Counted from the stretch's first letter, positions 1 through 8,371 are shown. The stretch is DNA of 33,318 nucleotides from Pseudobacteriovorax antillogorgiicola (GCA_945862295.1 CAMAXT010000024.1:1-33318); one strand, 5' to 3'. Notes: generated by a model from the letters alone, not told the origin. Made by a program: numbers and translations.

Positions 1-354
1 AAATTCTTAAAACAGTTTGATATCGATGTTGAGCTAGTGGACGTGCAAACCCTATTGCCATTTGACCGCTACAACATCATTGGCGCGTCAGTTGAAAAAA
101 CCAATGCTGTTCTCTTCTTCGATGAAGACGTCCCTGGTGGATGTGCGGCGTACATGATGCAAAAAGTTCTTGAGGAGCAAAATGTCTACGAATACCTCGA
201 TGCTGCGCCTCGCACCTTAACTGCTAAACCCCATCGTTCCGCTTACGCCTCTGATGGCGACTACTGGTCTAAGCCGTCTGCGGAGGATTTAGTTGAAATC
301 ATTTATGAGATGATGAGAGAGCGAAACCCTGGAAAATACCCACCAGTTAGGTGA
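1..354 (+). CDS. 2-oxoacid dehydrogenase E1 component, C-terminal part (partial at window edge)
   Basis: The reading frame is open from base 1 and ends with TGA at 352-354, so only the last 117 residues are present. They match the C-terminal transketolase-like domain of thiamine-diphosphate-dependent 2-oxoacid dehydrogenases (E1 beta, or the fused alpha-beta E1 form): a strand with VDVQTLLPFD, then VLFFDEDVPGGCAA, then a tail with TAKPHRSAYASDGDYWSKPS. In this family the domain helps form the E1 dimer that decarboxylates pyruvate or branched-chain 2-oxoacids and passes the acyl group to lipoyl-E2. The SDGDYWSKPS-type tail is, from memory, typical of the fused alpha-beta E1 proteins rather than the short E1 beta. 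The substrate cannot be told from this piece. No clear intrinsic terminator follows; a T8 run near 402-409 lacks a good stem. Confidence 0.8.
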   Translation, partial: KFLKQFDIDVELVDVQTLLPFDRYNIIGASVEKTNAVLFFDEDVPGGCAAYMMQKVLEEQNVYEYLDAAPRTLTAKPHRSAYASDGDYWSKPSAEDLVEIIYEMMRERNPGKYPPVR

Positions 355-562
355 CTAAAGCTTGAGAGTAGCTGACATCAAAGTCTAATTTCCGCAATTT
401 GTTTTTTTTATCTGACAGCGCGCCCAAATTAGATTAGTACTAAGATATTGAAATTAACTATTTTTAGCTATTGCTGTTTAGCGCCCTTGAATATTACGAT
501 GGATATTGAAGAGTTACAAATACAGACGTTGACCTTTGAAGCTCCGAAAAGGCTGATAAATT

Positions 563-1588
563 ATGGCTAGCAAGCAGGACCAAAAAGAAAGTATCGCACC
601 TTCCGTGTTCTCTGCAGAGATCGAAGGCTTTACTGCTAAATCTAAACTGAGCCGTCGCGAGACTGACATCGTCCAAGCTTTGGTAAAGAACATTACAAAC
701 TCGGAAGACATCGCAAAAGCCTTAGGCATTAGTACACATACAGTTAACAATCACTTAAAAAGCATTTTTGAAAAGACGCAGACTAAAAGCAAAACGGAAA
801 TCCTTTCCTGCTTCCTAAGATTTGCAGCTGACAAATTACAGAACAGAAGTTTGTTTGTCAGGAAGCCTCGCGTTCTTGTCATTGATAATGAGCAGATGAT
901 CTGTGAATTCATCGCAACCGGTCTTCATGACCGCGGCATGCGAACCTACAGTCTCACCGACCCAAGCCAGACCATTGAACTAATATCTAAATTCAGCATC
1001 GACTTCGTTGTTTGCGACATCCGCATGCCAATCATGGGCGGCATGGAAGTCCTGGCAAAAGTTAGAGAAACATACCCATGTTGGCCGCATTTCGTATTTA
1101 CCACTGGTTTTCCAGACTATAGCCTCGAGCAATGCATGCACGCTGGAGCCATTGGGTATGTCGAGAAGCCTCTTGATATCGATCAATTATTCAGAATGAT
1201 CATGATCCACATCGTCGAGTCCGGTGAAGAACGCAATGAGCTCCTAAAGATCAATGGAACTTCGCCAGTAGCTATCAGTGAGAATCTTAGTCTCAGTGAC
1301 ATAGACTTTGGTTACGGCGGTGCGTTTTTACCCCTGGACGCTCTGGCTCAGAAAAAACATAAAGTCGGTGTCGGATCTGTTGTTGAAGTAAACATCAGTG
1401 CTGCTTCAAATCCAGGAAATCTAAAAGTTCGCGGCCAAGTAGTTTGGAAGCGTCCATCTCCAGATAACGGCTACCGAGTTGGCGTCGGCTTGAAGTTCAT
1501 CGAAATGAGCGAACGCGATCAGCATCGCTTTGATGACTTTTTGAAAACTCATAGCGTCAAAAGTTACATCCCAATAGGCCACTCCTAA
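563..1588 (+). CDS. response regulator with N-terminal LuxR-type HTH, central receiver and C-terminal PilZ domain
   Basis: 341 residues with three recognisable parts. Residues about 29-85 form a LuxR/GerE-type helix-turn-helix (LSRRETDIVQAL, then DIAKALGISTHTVNNHLKSI). Residues about 103-215 form a receiver domain with acidic residues D108 and E110, phosphoacceptor D152 in VVCDIRMP, T180/T181 and K202 in VEKP. Residues about 235-330 resemble the PilZ subtype TIGR02266 (VVEVNISA, VRGQVVWKRP, YRVGVGLKFIEMSERDQ). I see no RxxxR motif before the PilZ part and the usual DxSxxG is only loosely kept, so c-di-GMP binding is doubtful. The domain order is unusual, because NarL-type regulators carry the receiver first. 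The ATG at 563 follows AAAAGG by about 10 bases. The gene stands alone, ending before a terminator at 1631-1670. Probable role: phosphorylation-dependent transcription control; partner kinase unknown. Confidence 0.85.
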   Translation: MASKQDQKESIAPSVFSAEIEGFTAKSKLSRRETDIVQALVKNITNSEDIAKALGISTHTVNNHLKSIFEKTQTKSKTEILSCFLRFAADKLQNRSLFVRKPRVLVIDNEQMICEFIATGLHDRGMRTYSLTDPSQTIELISKFSIDFVVCDIRMPIMGGMEVLAKVRETYPCWPHFVFTTGFPDYSLEQCMHAGAIGYVEKPLDIDQLFRMIMIHIVESGEERNELLKINGTSPVAISENLSLSDIDFGYGGAFLPLDALAQKKHKVGVGSVVEVNISAASNPGNLKVRGQVVWKRPSPDNGYRVGVGLKFIEMSERDQHRFDDFLKTHSVKSYIPIGHS

Positions 1589-1630
1589 TCAGCAAAACGA
1601 AGACTAAATAAATTTTCAATAAAGACAACT

Positions 1631-1670
1631 CACGGCACTGACTTTAAGCTAGTCATTGCGGTGGGTTTTT
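1631..1670 (+). terminator. intrinsic terminator after the HTH-receiver-PilZ gene
   Basis: A 13-position stem with 11 Watson-Crick pairs (CACGGCACTGACT with AGTCATTGCGGTG, two mismatches) encloses a 7-base loop and is followed by GG and five T. It lies 43 bases after the stop at 1588 and points along the plus strand. Confidence 0.65.
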
Positions 1671-1682
1671 AAATGGCAGTAG

Positions 1683-1838
1683 ATCTACCCCTAGATAGGC
1701 AACATTTTCCTGGTACGTATAAGGTAGAGTCCGAGGCTTCAGCTTCGGATCATGCTAAAATTGAAGAGTGCAAACCTTTTTAAGTCCAACGCCTAGAATG
1801 CATAGATTACTGATCTCTTAAGAAGAGATCGTTAATCT
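1683..1838 (+). other. hairpin-rich leader region upstream of ppk1 (possible structured RNA)
   Basis: Three separate inverted repeats lie between the terminator and ppk1. At 1683-1696 ATCTA and TAGAT enclose CCCC. At 1730-1749 TCCGAGGC pairs with GCTTCGGA (one G-T wobble) around a TTCA tetraloop. At 1804-1838 a long imperfect palindrome has an 8-bp core GATCTCTT/AAGAGATC with a 3-base loop, extended by AGATTA/TAATCT after one mismatch and one wobble. None is followed by a T-run, so they are not plain terminators. They could be a 5' untranslated regulatory structure, a small RNA or protein-binding sites. I recognise no known riboswitch class. Confidence 0.4.
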
Positions 1839-1871
1839 AGAAGCTATGTCACGCCGCAATGGAGGCTTCCC

Positions 1872-4124
1872 GTGTCTTCCGATACTTCTAATGTCGTCAG
1901 CATTAACCCTGGCGAGATTTATTTAAACAAAGAACTGAGCTGGCTTGAATTTAATGGCCGCGTTTTAGAGGAGGCTCTATTTAATAAGACTCCTCTTTTA
2001 GAAAAACTGAAATTCCTTTCCATCTTTTCGACCAACCTCGATGAATACTTCATGGTACGGGTAGCCGGGCTGAAAAAAATGGAACAAGAAGCCCTTCGCA
2101 TATCTGATTCACCAGACGGGATGGAGACGAGCGTTGTTTTAACGAAAATCCGTCAGAGAGCCATGGAACTGACAGCAACCCAGGTCGAAACCCTGCACAG
2201 CACCGTCATTCCTGAGTTGGCGAAGTCAGATATTAAAATTCTTAAGATGGAAGACGTGTCCCCAGAAGATCATGAATACTTAGATCGATATTTTGAATCC
2301 GATGTCAGTCCGATCTTAACTCCTCTCGGCTTTGACCCAGCCCATCCGTTTCCATTCCTAGTCAACCAATCGCTCTTTCTAATCGTGCGTCCAAGAGAAA
2401 AAGACCCCCACTCTGATTCAAATCAAACCCCAATAGGATTTGTCGAGATTCCGTCGAATACACCACGGCTGATCCGTTTACCTTCAATAGCTAATGAAGC
2501 TGGTGGGTCTTTTGTTCTTTTAGAAGATCTCATCGCTGCAAACCTCGACTCGCTGTTCTTTGGCGTCGATATCGCCGCGACCTACACGATGCGTGTTATC
2601 AGAAACCTTGATTATAACCTTCTCGAGAACAAGGTTGTTGACCTTTTAAAAACTATGCAAAGGGAAGTAGTAAACCGTGAGCATCAGGAAGTAGTAAAGC
2701 TGGAGATCGACGAAGATACGCCGCAGGAACTGATCGATACTCTAACTGCCAACCTGGCAATTACCGAAGCCGACGTCTACAAGATTGCTAGACCTCTTTA
2801 TATACCAGGCCTAATGGGGTTGTACCATCTACCAATGGAAAATCTCAAGGATCCGCCATTTAACCCGCGCTTACCAAATGCGTTGTCAGGCAGTGAAGAT
2901 TTTTTCTCTGTGGTGTCAAAGGGTGACCTTCTTGTTCATCATCCTTATGATAGCTTTTACGCAGTGACCGAGTTTCTCAACTATGCGGCCCAAGATCCTA
3001 ATGTCGTGGCGATCAAGCAAACACTCTACCGTTCTGCCGGTGACTCTCCCATCATTGACTCTTTGATCACGGCTTCAGAAAACGGTAAACAAGTAACGGC
3101 CGTTGTTGAATTGAAGGCACGTTTCGACGAAAAAAATAACATCAGCTGGGCTCGCCGATTGGAGCGAGCTGGCGTCAATGTTGTATTCGGATTTGTTGGT
3201 CTTAAAACGCACGGCAAGGCGACATTGGTGGTTCGGCGGGAAAAGAACAAGCTTGTACGTTACCTACACGTAAGCACGGGAAACTACAATTCGTCAACTG
3301 CAAAACTTTATACCGACGTTGGCCTATTTACGACCAACCAAAAACTTGCAACCGATGTGGCAAACGTATTCAACTTGATTACAGGGTTTGATGTCCTGAC
3401 TGGCACGCAGCGATTACAGCAAGCGGACATTCCAAAACGATTAAAGAACATTTCAATATCGCCAGTAAACATGCGAAGTACCGTCATCGGTCTGATTGAA
3501 AATGAAATTGATCATCACCGCATGAGCGGCAACGGCCATATCAGAGCCAAAATGAACGCCCTGGTCGACCGTGATATCATCGACACGCTATACAGAGCTT
3601 CGCAGGCTGGAGTAAAAATCCAACTAATCGTTCGGAGCGCTTGCTGTTTACGTCCTGGTATCCCAGGAATTAGCGACAACATCGAAGTCATCTCTATCGT
3701 TGACCGCTTCCTTGAACACTCGCGGATCTTTTACTTCCATGCCGGTGGCGAAGAAAAACTCTTTATTTCTAGTGCCGACTGGATGCCGCGAAACATGGAT
3801 CGTCGCATTGAGCTGCTGATTCCGATCTTTGATCAGAAAACCAAAGATCGCCTCAAAAACGAAATCCTTGAGATAAGTTGGCAAGACTGTGTTAAAGCGC
3901 GAGTCTTAAGTAGCGACGGGACTTATTGTTTGCGAGCACAGGATGCCTCGTGTGACGATACGCAGTCGCAAAAAAGGTTTATCGAGTTAGCAAGAAAAGG
4001 CGGTATTCAGTCGATGCCATATGACATCGCGATTAGATACAAGCCGCAATTAGAAGAAGGCCAACGGCCGATCGCAAAAAAACGTCGTGACCGAAAAGTC
4101 GAAAAAGCTGCAGCTAAGCGGTGA
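1872..4124 (+). CDS. ppk1: polyphosphate kinase 1
   Basis: 750 residues, somewhat longer than the roughly 690 usual for PPK1. The enzyme reversibly transfers the gamma phosphate of ATP to inorganic polyphosphate at the inner face of the membrane. The N domain begins with the family-typical YLNKELSWLEFNGRVLEEA and continues with FLSIFSTNLDEYFMVRVAG. The two C-terminal phospholipase-D-like domains carry the expected histidines: H447 in GLKTHGKATLVVRR, equivalent to the autophosphorylated His of E. coli PPK1, and H616 in FLEHSRIFYFHAGG. A basic tail (AKKRRDRKVEKAAAKR) extends the C-terminus. The start is GTG at 1872, six bases after GGAGG at 1861-1865. The gene is preceded by a hairpin-rich leader and is monocistronic; its TGA directly abuts the stop codon of the convergent FadL-like gene. 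Confidence 0.97.
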   Translation: MSSDTSNVVSINPGEIYLNKELSWLEFNGRVLEEALFNKTPLLEKLKFLSIFSTNLDEYFMVRVAGLKKMEQEALRISDSPDGMETSVVLTKIRQRAMELTATQVETLHSTVIPELAKSDIKILKMEDVSPEDHEYLDRYFESDVSPILTPLGFDPAHPFPFLVNQSLFLIVRPREKDPHSDSNQTPIGFVEIPSNTPRLIRLPSIANEAGGSFVLLEDLIAANLDSLFFGVDIAATYTMRVIRNLDYNLLENKVVDLLKTMQREVVNREHQEVVKLEIDEDTPQELIDTLTANLAITEADVYKIARPLYIPGLMGLYHLPMENLKDPPFNPRLPNALSGSEDFFSVVSKGDLLVHHPYDSFYAVTEFLNYAAQDPNVVAIKQTLYRSAGDSPIIDSLITASENGKQVTAVVELKARFDEKNNISWARRLERAGVNVVFGFVGLKTHGKATLVVRREKNKLVRYLHVSTGNYNSSTAKLYTDVGLFTTNQKLATDVANVFNLITGFDVLTGTQRLQQADIPKRLKNISISPVNMRSTVIGLIENEIDHHRMSGNGHIRAKMNALVDRDIIDTLYRASQAGVKIQLIVRSACCLRPGIPGISDNIEVISIVDRFLEHSRIFYFHAGGEEKLFISSADWMPRNMDRRIELLIPIFDQKTKDRLKNEILEISWQDCVKARVLSSDGTYCLRAQDASCDDTQSQKRFIELARKGGIQSMPYDIAIRYKPQLEEGQRPIAKKRRDRKVEKAAAKR

Positions 4125-5444
4125 TTAGAACTTTCGAAGGACCGTAAGAGGAATGAACGTCTTTTTTTGCAAGTAGGCACCAGGAAGTTCCCCGTTCTCG
4201 TCAATGCCTAATGATGCGATACGGTAAACCAGTCCGAATGAAATTTCATAGGCGTGAAAACCTTTTTCTTTTACCTCAGCAGCACGTTTTTTCGAGGACG
4301 GTCGTTCTGATCGTTCTGATACCCACCCTGCTAGCATCTTGAGTCCTAACGAGTATTGCGAGTACGGCTTTAAAGTATCAAAACCAGCAAACATGGTGAC
4401 TAGATCAATTGTTCCAAACCCAGCCGTTCCATCTGGACCTGGGCTACCTGGTCCAAGATTTGAAGGTTCATAGCGGTAACCGACCAAGGCACTGTAAGTA
4501 GGAGTAACGCCTAGGGACATTCCTGCACGAACTGCCAATGTGTCATAGACATCTCTCTTTTTATCGGCCAGGTCGACCAAAGAAAAAGTCGTCTCACTCT
4601 TATTTGCTCTGGCGTACTGGAGATCGAGAAGAAATCGAGTCTGAGCATTAAGTGCCGCTTCAATACCCACGAGAAAATTGTCAGCAGGACTCGTGACAGT
4701 TCCACCACCAGAACCAGAATTACCACCCGGACCAGCGCCTCCGGTTTGCGACATCAACGGAGAATCTATTTTCAGCTCCGTACTCTTTTGACTAAATAAA
4801 CCGAATGAAAAGCCGACCGCAATTTTTGAAGTAAGTTCGTAACGAAAACCTAAATTAGACGTTATCGTCGTAAATGAACCGGTGACATCAGCTAACGAAT
4901 CACCACCATCTGAAGGAATAAGTTCAGCATTAAAACCTACCGACTGAAAGTTGGCATTGACGCCGACACCAAAACTATTCGACACGCGGTAGCCAATGAG
5001 CGCTTGGCCGGCCCCTTTCAGACTGCCCTTGGCGACGATATCGACATAGTTCAACGTCCCGAGGAGCATCACCGGCAAATTTTCTTTTTTAATATTTATC
5101 TTGATCGGCAAAGGGGGGATGGCATACCCACCAATGGATAGACGAGAGTTGGGCTTATAGATAAATGCTGGTTTGGAAAGCAAACTACCCATACCGTTTT
5201 CAGCTAGACTTGCGGATTCAAAACCTGGGTAGCGTGCATAAATTGTTTCTGTTTTAAAAAGCTCGGGACTCCAGGAAACCTGGGTACGATCAAGAAATGC
5301 GGCACTAGCAGGATTAGCTTCAACAGCTGAAAGAGAGGCGTTCGCCGCGGCGACGTCACCCATCAGCGGATCAGCAAATGCAGAGGTGCTTTGAAAAAAA
5401 TAAAGCAACACACTGCAACAAAGGCTTGCTAAGACTAAATACAC
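4125..5444 (-). CDS. FadL/OmpP1-family outer-membrane beta-barrel protein
   Basis: 439 residues. A hydrophobic signal peptide ends near SAFA-DP (residue about 24). The mature start carries an Ala/Asn-rich stretch with VEANPASAAFLD, like the NPA motif that opens FadL/TodX barrels, followed by many alternating strands and a C-terminal phenylalanine (LRKF), the usual outer-membrane assembly signal. FadL proteins pass hydrophobic compounds such as long-chain fatty acids across the outer membrane; the substrate here is unknown. A Gly-rich segment (GGAGPGGNSGSGGG) around residues 240-255 is probably a surface loop. The start is GTG with AGGGAG four bases upstream. It is the last gene of a four-gene minus-strand operon, 60 bases after the second paralogous lipoprotein gene. 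Family assignment is fair, the function is inferred. Confidence 0.75.
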   Translation of the reverse strand: MYLVLASLCCSVLLYFFQSTSAFADPLMGDVAAANASLSAVEANPASAAFLDRTQVSWSPELFKTETIYARYPGFESASLAENGMGSLLSKPAFIYKPNSRLSIGGYAIPPLPIKINIKKENLPVMLLGTLNYVDIVAKGSLKGAGQALIGYRVSNSFGVGVNANFQSVGFNAELIPSDGGDSLADVTGSFTTITSNLGFRYELTSKIAVGFSFGLFSQKSTELKIDSPLMSQTGGAGPGGNSGSGGGTVTSPADNFLVGIEAALNAQTRFLLDLQYARANKSETTFSLVDLADKKRDVYDTLAVRAGMSLGVTPTYSALVGYRYEPSNLGPGSPGPDGTAGFGTIDLVTMFAGFDTLKPYSQYSLGLKMLAGWVSERSERPSSKKRAAEVKEKGFHAYEISFGLVYRIASLGIDENGELPGAYLQKKTFIPLTVLRKF

Positions 5445-5504
5445 GAGACTCCCTGTGTTTTTAGAATCTTATCAGGTCTAATAGATGCATCAAAGCAAAT
5501 TTAG

Positions 5505-6380
5505 TTAGTTTTTCTCGATTTTATATTCTTTGACCTGAAGGTCAATCTTGAGTGTACCGAGCAACATATCGGCATTTGCACCGGCTTCACCGCTAATAAA
5601 GTCACTGAGACGACCAGTGATTGAGATTTTTGGAATCATAATTGGGCGTGTGTTCCACAACCATTCCATGCGGTCAAAAACTAATCCTGATTTTGCAGGA
5701 ACACCTTTGAAACCAGTTGTTGTAATTTCCCAATGCAAGATGCTGTCGAACTCTTCTTCAACGAAATTATTCTTGTAAGTAGTTTTGTGATCAATCACAT
5801 TGATTTTAAATGCACCAGAACCACCTACTGCTGCACCAGTCTCAGGGTCTTTTCCTGACAAGGTGTGCTGGGTTGTCTGTTTAAAATTTTTGTAAATAGT
5901 TGGATCTTGAACAATCGGTCCAAGGAGCATCGGCCTTGGTGGATCAAAACTTGTTCCCGCTAGCGTTTTCAAAGAAAGCACTTTTCCATCATGAGTGATG
6001 CTACTTGCGGGGTCAGCACCTTCACCACCCCCTAAAGCAGCTCCGCCAGTATCAAGGGCTTTCGCTAGATTCACAGTCAATGATAAACATGCAATCTCAG
6101 CCTTAGGAAAACTCATCGAAAAATTTGTCATTATTTTTACAGTAGCTTCGCCGTTGCAAAGAGCAACACCTGACTCGGAGGTTACTTTCATCAAATAGGT
6201 AACTGTGGCTGCTGTTTTCACTTTAGCTGTTGCATCAAAGCCTTTCAGGCCCTCGGTACCATTGAGCAAAGTTTGCAGCGGCTTCTTTTCAGAGTTGCCA
6301 CTGCTTTTAAATACCTTTTCGTCATCTCTGTTGCAGCCAGAGCCGAGAAGTATTGGAAAAAGTAATGCAAACAATTTCAT
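5505..6380 (-). CDS. lipoprotein, paralogue of the lipoprotein at 7250-8371
   Basis: 291 residues. A short signal sequence ends in LLGSGC, so C16 is the likely lipidated residue. I do not recognise the family, but it shares a colinear set of motifs with the first lipoprotein of the operon: LCNGE (CKGD in the paralogue), an FPK...IAC segment, VNLA, a conserved SLK-L, DPPRPML (SPPRPLL), ILHWEITTTGFKG (VLHFEVLNSGFNG) and LVFDRMEW (LLFDRMEF). The two shared cysteines could form a disulfide in the periplasm. A Gly/Ala-rich stretch (GGAALGGGEGA) interrupts the middle. The gene starts 12 bases after the preceding gene and is followed by the FadL-like barrel, so it is probably co-expressed with it. 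The ribosome binding site before ATG 6380 is weak. Confidence 0.8.
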   Translation of the reverse strand: MKLFALLFPILLGSGCNRDDEKVFKSSGNSEKKPLQTLLNGTEGLKGFDATAKVKTAATVTYLMKVTSESGVALCNGEATVKIMTNFSMSFPKAEIACLSLTVNLAKALDTGGAALGGGEGADPASSITHDGKVLSLKTLAGTSFDPPRPMLLGPIVQDPTIYKNFKQTTQHTLSGKDPETGAAVGGSGAFKINVIDHKTTYKNNFVEEEFDSILHWEITTTGFKGVPAKSGLVFDRMEWLWNTRPIMIPKISITGRLSDFISGEAGANADMLLGTLKIDLQVKEYKIEKN

Positions 6381-6392
6381 AAGTAATCCAAA

Positions 6393-7232
6393 TTAGAGGG
6401 CCATCAAAGAGTCAATCGCTGCTTTTAAACCAGAGCTTAAGAAGGTATCGATCTGATCTTTAACCAAGGTCTCTAGACCAGGGTTATGAATATTTAAATC
6501 AACAAACATATCCATATAGAGGTCACTTGCATGGGGGACAATCAAAATAACAGCTGTAAAGTTTTGCAAAAGCGACTGCTTAAAAGTACGATCTTCCGTT
6601 GTTTTTAATGTCACTGCAAACATATTATCGATCAGTTTTCCATCAATTTCGATGTCATGATCACCATTGATGACACCAGTAACATTGAAGTTAATCAAAG
6701 CATTGAATGAAAAGTCTTTTAGATCGATCTTCGGCTCTTTAATAATTGTGATCTTCGTCTTGGCGATATTTTGCAACTTATTAGCTGCACTGTCAGAAAG
6801 TTGAACTTCGCCGGTGTTGCCACCACTCTCAGCCTTCTTCTTCATCTGATTGGAAATCGCAGAAGCAAAACCAAGCAGAGACTTATTTAACCAGATCTGA
6901 CTGCGGACTGAACGATGGATGATTTTTTCATCTTTAGAAGTCACATCGTCTTCTAAACCTACAAAATGGAAGCCGTCGACTTTCTTATATTCGAGGGCAG
7001 CTAGACCAGCATCCCGACAGCCATTGAGGTCGATACTAAGACCCTTAACCGTTGGCGCAGCGTCTCGAGTTTGTAGTTGCGTGCAAAGATTGTTTTCCTT
7101 TGTTTGTAATGAATCAGTACCGGTCTCGAATAGATGTGCTACTTCACCAGCGCTTTTATTAGGTGCGCCGCAGCTGCTCATCGCAGCAATACTTGCTGCT
7201 AATGCAATAGTTTTTGTAAGTGCGTGCAACAT
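6393..7232 (-). CDS. lipoprotein of unknown function
   Basis: 279 residues with a signal sequence ending in AMSSC, so C21 is the probable lipidation site. The rest is soluble, rich in alternating hydrophobic strands in the second half (DFSFNALINFNVTGVI, MFAVTLKT, FTAVILIVPHASDLYMDMFVDLNIHNPG), and ends in an amphipathic helix. Two further cysteines (NNLCTQ and LNGCRDAG) lie in the first third. I recognise no family and see no clear similarity to the two paralogous lipoproteins that flank it. AAGGA lies just upstream of ATG 7232. It starts 17 bases after the first gene of the operon and ends 12 bases before the third, which strongly suggests joint transcription with the other lipoproteins and the barrel. 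Confidence 0.8.
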   Translation of the reverse strand: MLHALTKTIALAASIAAMSSCGAPNKSAGEVAHLFETGTDSLQTKENNLCTQLQTRDAAPTVKGLSIDLNGCRDAGLAALEYKKVDGFHFVGLEDDVTSKDEKIIHRSVRSQIWLNKSLLGFASAISNQMKKKAESGGNTGEVQLSDSAANKLQNIAKTKITIIKEPKIDLKDFSFNALINFNVTGVINGDHDIEIDGKLIDNMFAVTLKTTEDRTFKQSLLQNFTAVILIVPHASDLYMDMFVDLNIHNPGLETLVKDQIDTFLSSGLKAAIDSLMAL

Positions 7233-7249
7233 ATCAAAATCCTTACTTA

Positions 7250-8371
7250 CTAGTCTTCTTCGTCTTGTTCTTCGCTCTCATCTTTCTTTTTGCCACCGAT
7301 CTCTTCTCCAACGTCGTCCGATCCTTCTTCTGCCATTGTGTTGGAGTCTTCAAGACCCTTCATAGAAATTAAATCTAGTTTCAATTTAACGTCGATTACT
7401 TTTGTTAGCGCACCAATAAGCGGACCGCTTGTGATGCCACCTAAGCCGCCTGCTGCACCACCTGCGCCTGCGCCACCGGCAGCACCACCGGCAGCATTCA
7501 TAGCTTTCATCGCGTCAGCGACTTTGCCCTTAAACTCAACATAAAGAATCGCTAGCGGGTCCAAACTGATCTTGAATTCCATTCTGTCGAATAAAAGGTT
7601 CGAGATTTTGTCCGAGCCATTGAATCCGGAGTTTAGAACTTCGAAATGTAGAACTTTATTGAACTGGCGCTGCATTCTCAAAGGTTTGTAAGATTGATCG
7701 ATACCTATAGTGCGAACGGTAATGCTACCGCTTGCGCTAGTGCCGTCTTTACTGTTTGTCATTGTCACTGTTTCAGTGAAATTTAATGATGCTAGCTTCT
7801 CTTTTTTCGCTGCAATAAAGCTAGGAAGCAACGGTCTTGGCGGGCTATAAACACCAAATCCTAACTGCTTAAGACTTATGACGTCGTTTTTCACTACGAG
7901 AGGATCTTTGGGTGCTTCGGCTTGATCCTTAGCAAAGGCACCTATCATGTCAGCTAAATTGACTTTGCCACCAAGGAAGCCGCAGTCAATAACGCCTTTG
8001 TCTTTTGGAATTTCAAACAGTGCTGCTGTCGCTACTTTGCCGATGTTAGCATTTAGTTTCAAACCGATGTCGCCCTTGCATACACCGATGCCAAACAGAC
8101 TTGTGATATCGAATTTATACTCTGCATCTAAAAATGCGGCGTCTTTGCCAATCAGTTCTTCTGCAGTTGCTGGTTTCTTTGCATCTAGTGGCAGCTCGTC
8201 TTTTTTTGCTTCAGCATTTTGACGCGGAGCGTTAACGCCTTTGGATTTTTCACCGCAACTAGTGATTGCGGCAAGAAGCACAGCAAATAATATGCGGTTT
8301 ACGTTTTTCGACCCGGTCGTCATCGCTTTGCCTTTCGAGGCAGCAGGTTCGCGGAAAAAATAGGCCTCCAT
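7250..8371 (-). CDS. lipoprotein, first gene of the lipoprotein/FadL operon
   Basis: 373 residues from ATG 8371, which has a strong AGGAGA six bases upstream; ATG 8323 (residue 17) also has a fair AAAGG and gives a more usual signal peptide. Either way a hydrophobic stretch ends in AITSCG, making C39 (or C23) the lipidated residue. The middle carries GVCKGDIGLKL, IDCGFLGGKVNLADM, SPPRPLL, VLHFEVLNSGFNG and LLFDRMEF, shared in order with the lipoprotein at 5505-6380. Then follow a Gly/Ala-rich linker of about 25 residues (AMNAAGGAAGGAGAGG and on) and a very acidic, lysine-interrupted C-terminus (EEIGGKKKDESEEQDEED). No known family recognised. A 381-base region with strong hairpins lies upstream and may hold the operon promoter. 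Confidence 0.8.
   Translation of the reverse strand: MEAYFFREPAASKGKAMTTGSKNVNRILFAVLLAAITSCGEKSKGVNAPRQNAEAKKDELPLDAKKPATAEELIGKDAAFLDAEYKFDITSLFGIGVCKGDIGLKLNANIGKVATAALFEIPKDKGVIDCGFLGGKVNLADMIGAFAKDQAEAPKDPLVVKNDVISLKQLGFGVYSPPRPLLPSFIAAKKEKLASLNFTETVTMTNSKDGTSASGSITVRTIGIDQSYKPLRMQRQFNKVLHFEVLNSGFNGSDKISNLLFDRMEFKISLDPLAILYVEFKGKVADAMKAMNAAGGAAGGAGAGGAAGGLGGITSGPLIGALTKVIDVKLKLDLISMKGLEDSNTMAEEGSDDVGEEIGGKKKDESEEQDEED

Noticed and set aside
363..440. TCTAATTT and AAATTAGA inverted repeat after the E1 gene
   Set aside because: AT-only arms with a spacer of over 40 bases in AT-rich DNA; expected by chance.
499..570. 23-codon frame starting ATG upstream of and overlapping the HTH-receiver-PilZ start, a possible leader peptide
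   Set aside because: No ribosome binding site before the ATG and no attenuator-like structure after it.
1673..1783. 36-codon frame (MAVDLPLDRQ and on) between the terminator and ppk1
   Set aside because: It begins right at the end of the terminator and spans two of the leader hairpins; only a GGTGGG that belongs to the terminator could serve as ribosome binding site. Structured RNA explains the region better.
6919..7365. 148-residue plus-strand frame across the two lipoprotein genes
   Set aside because: Antisense to two well-supported lipoprotein genes, spans their junction and has no recognisable domain.
7447..7500. Short DNA repeats in the Gly/Ala-rich stretch of the first lipoprotein
   Set aside because: They encode a low-complexity linker in frame and are not a mobile element or CRISPR-like repeat.
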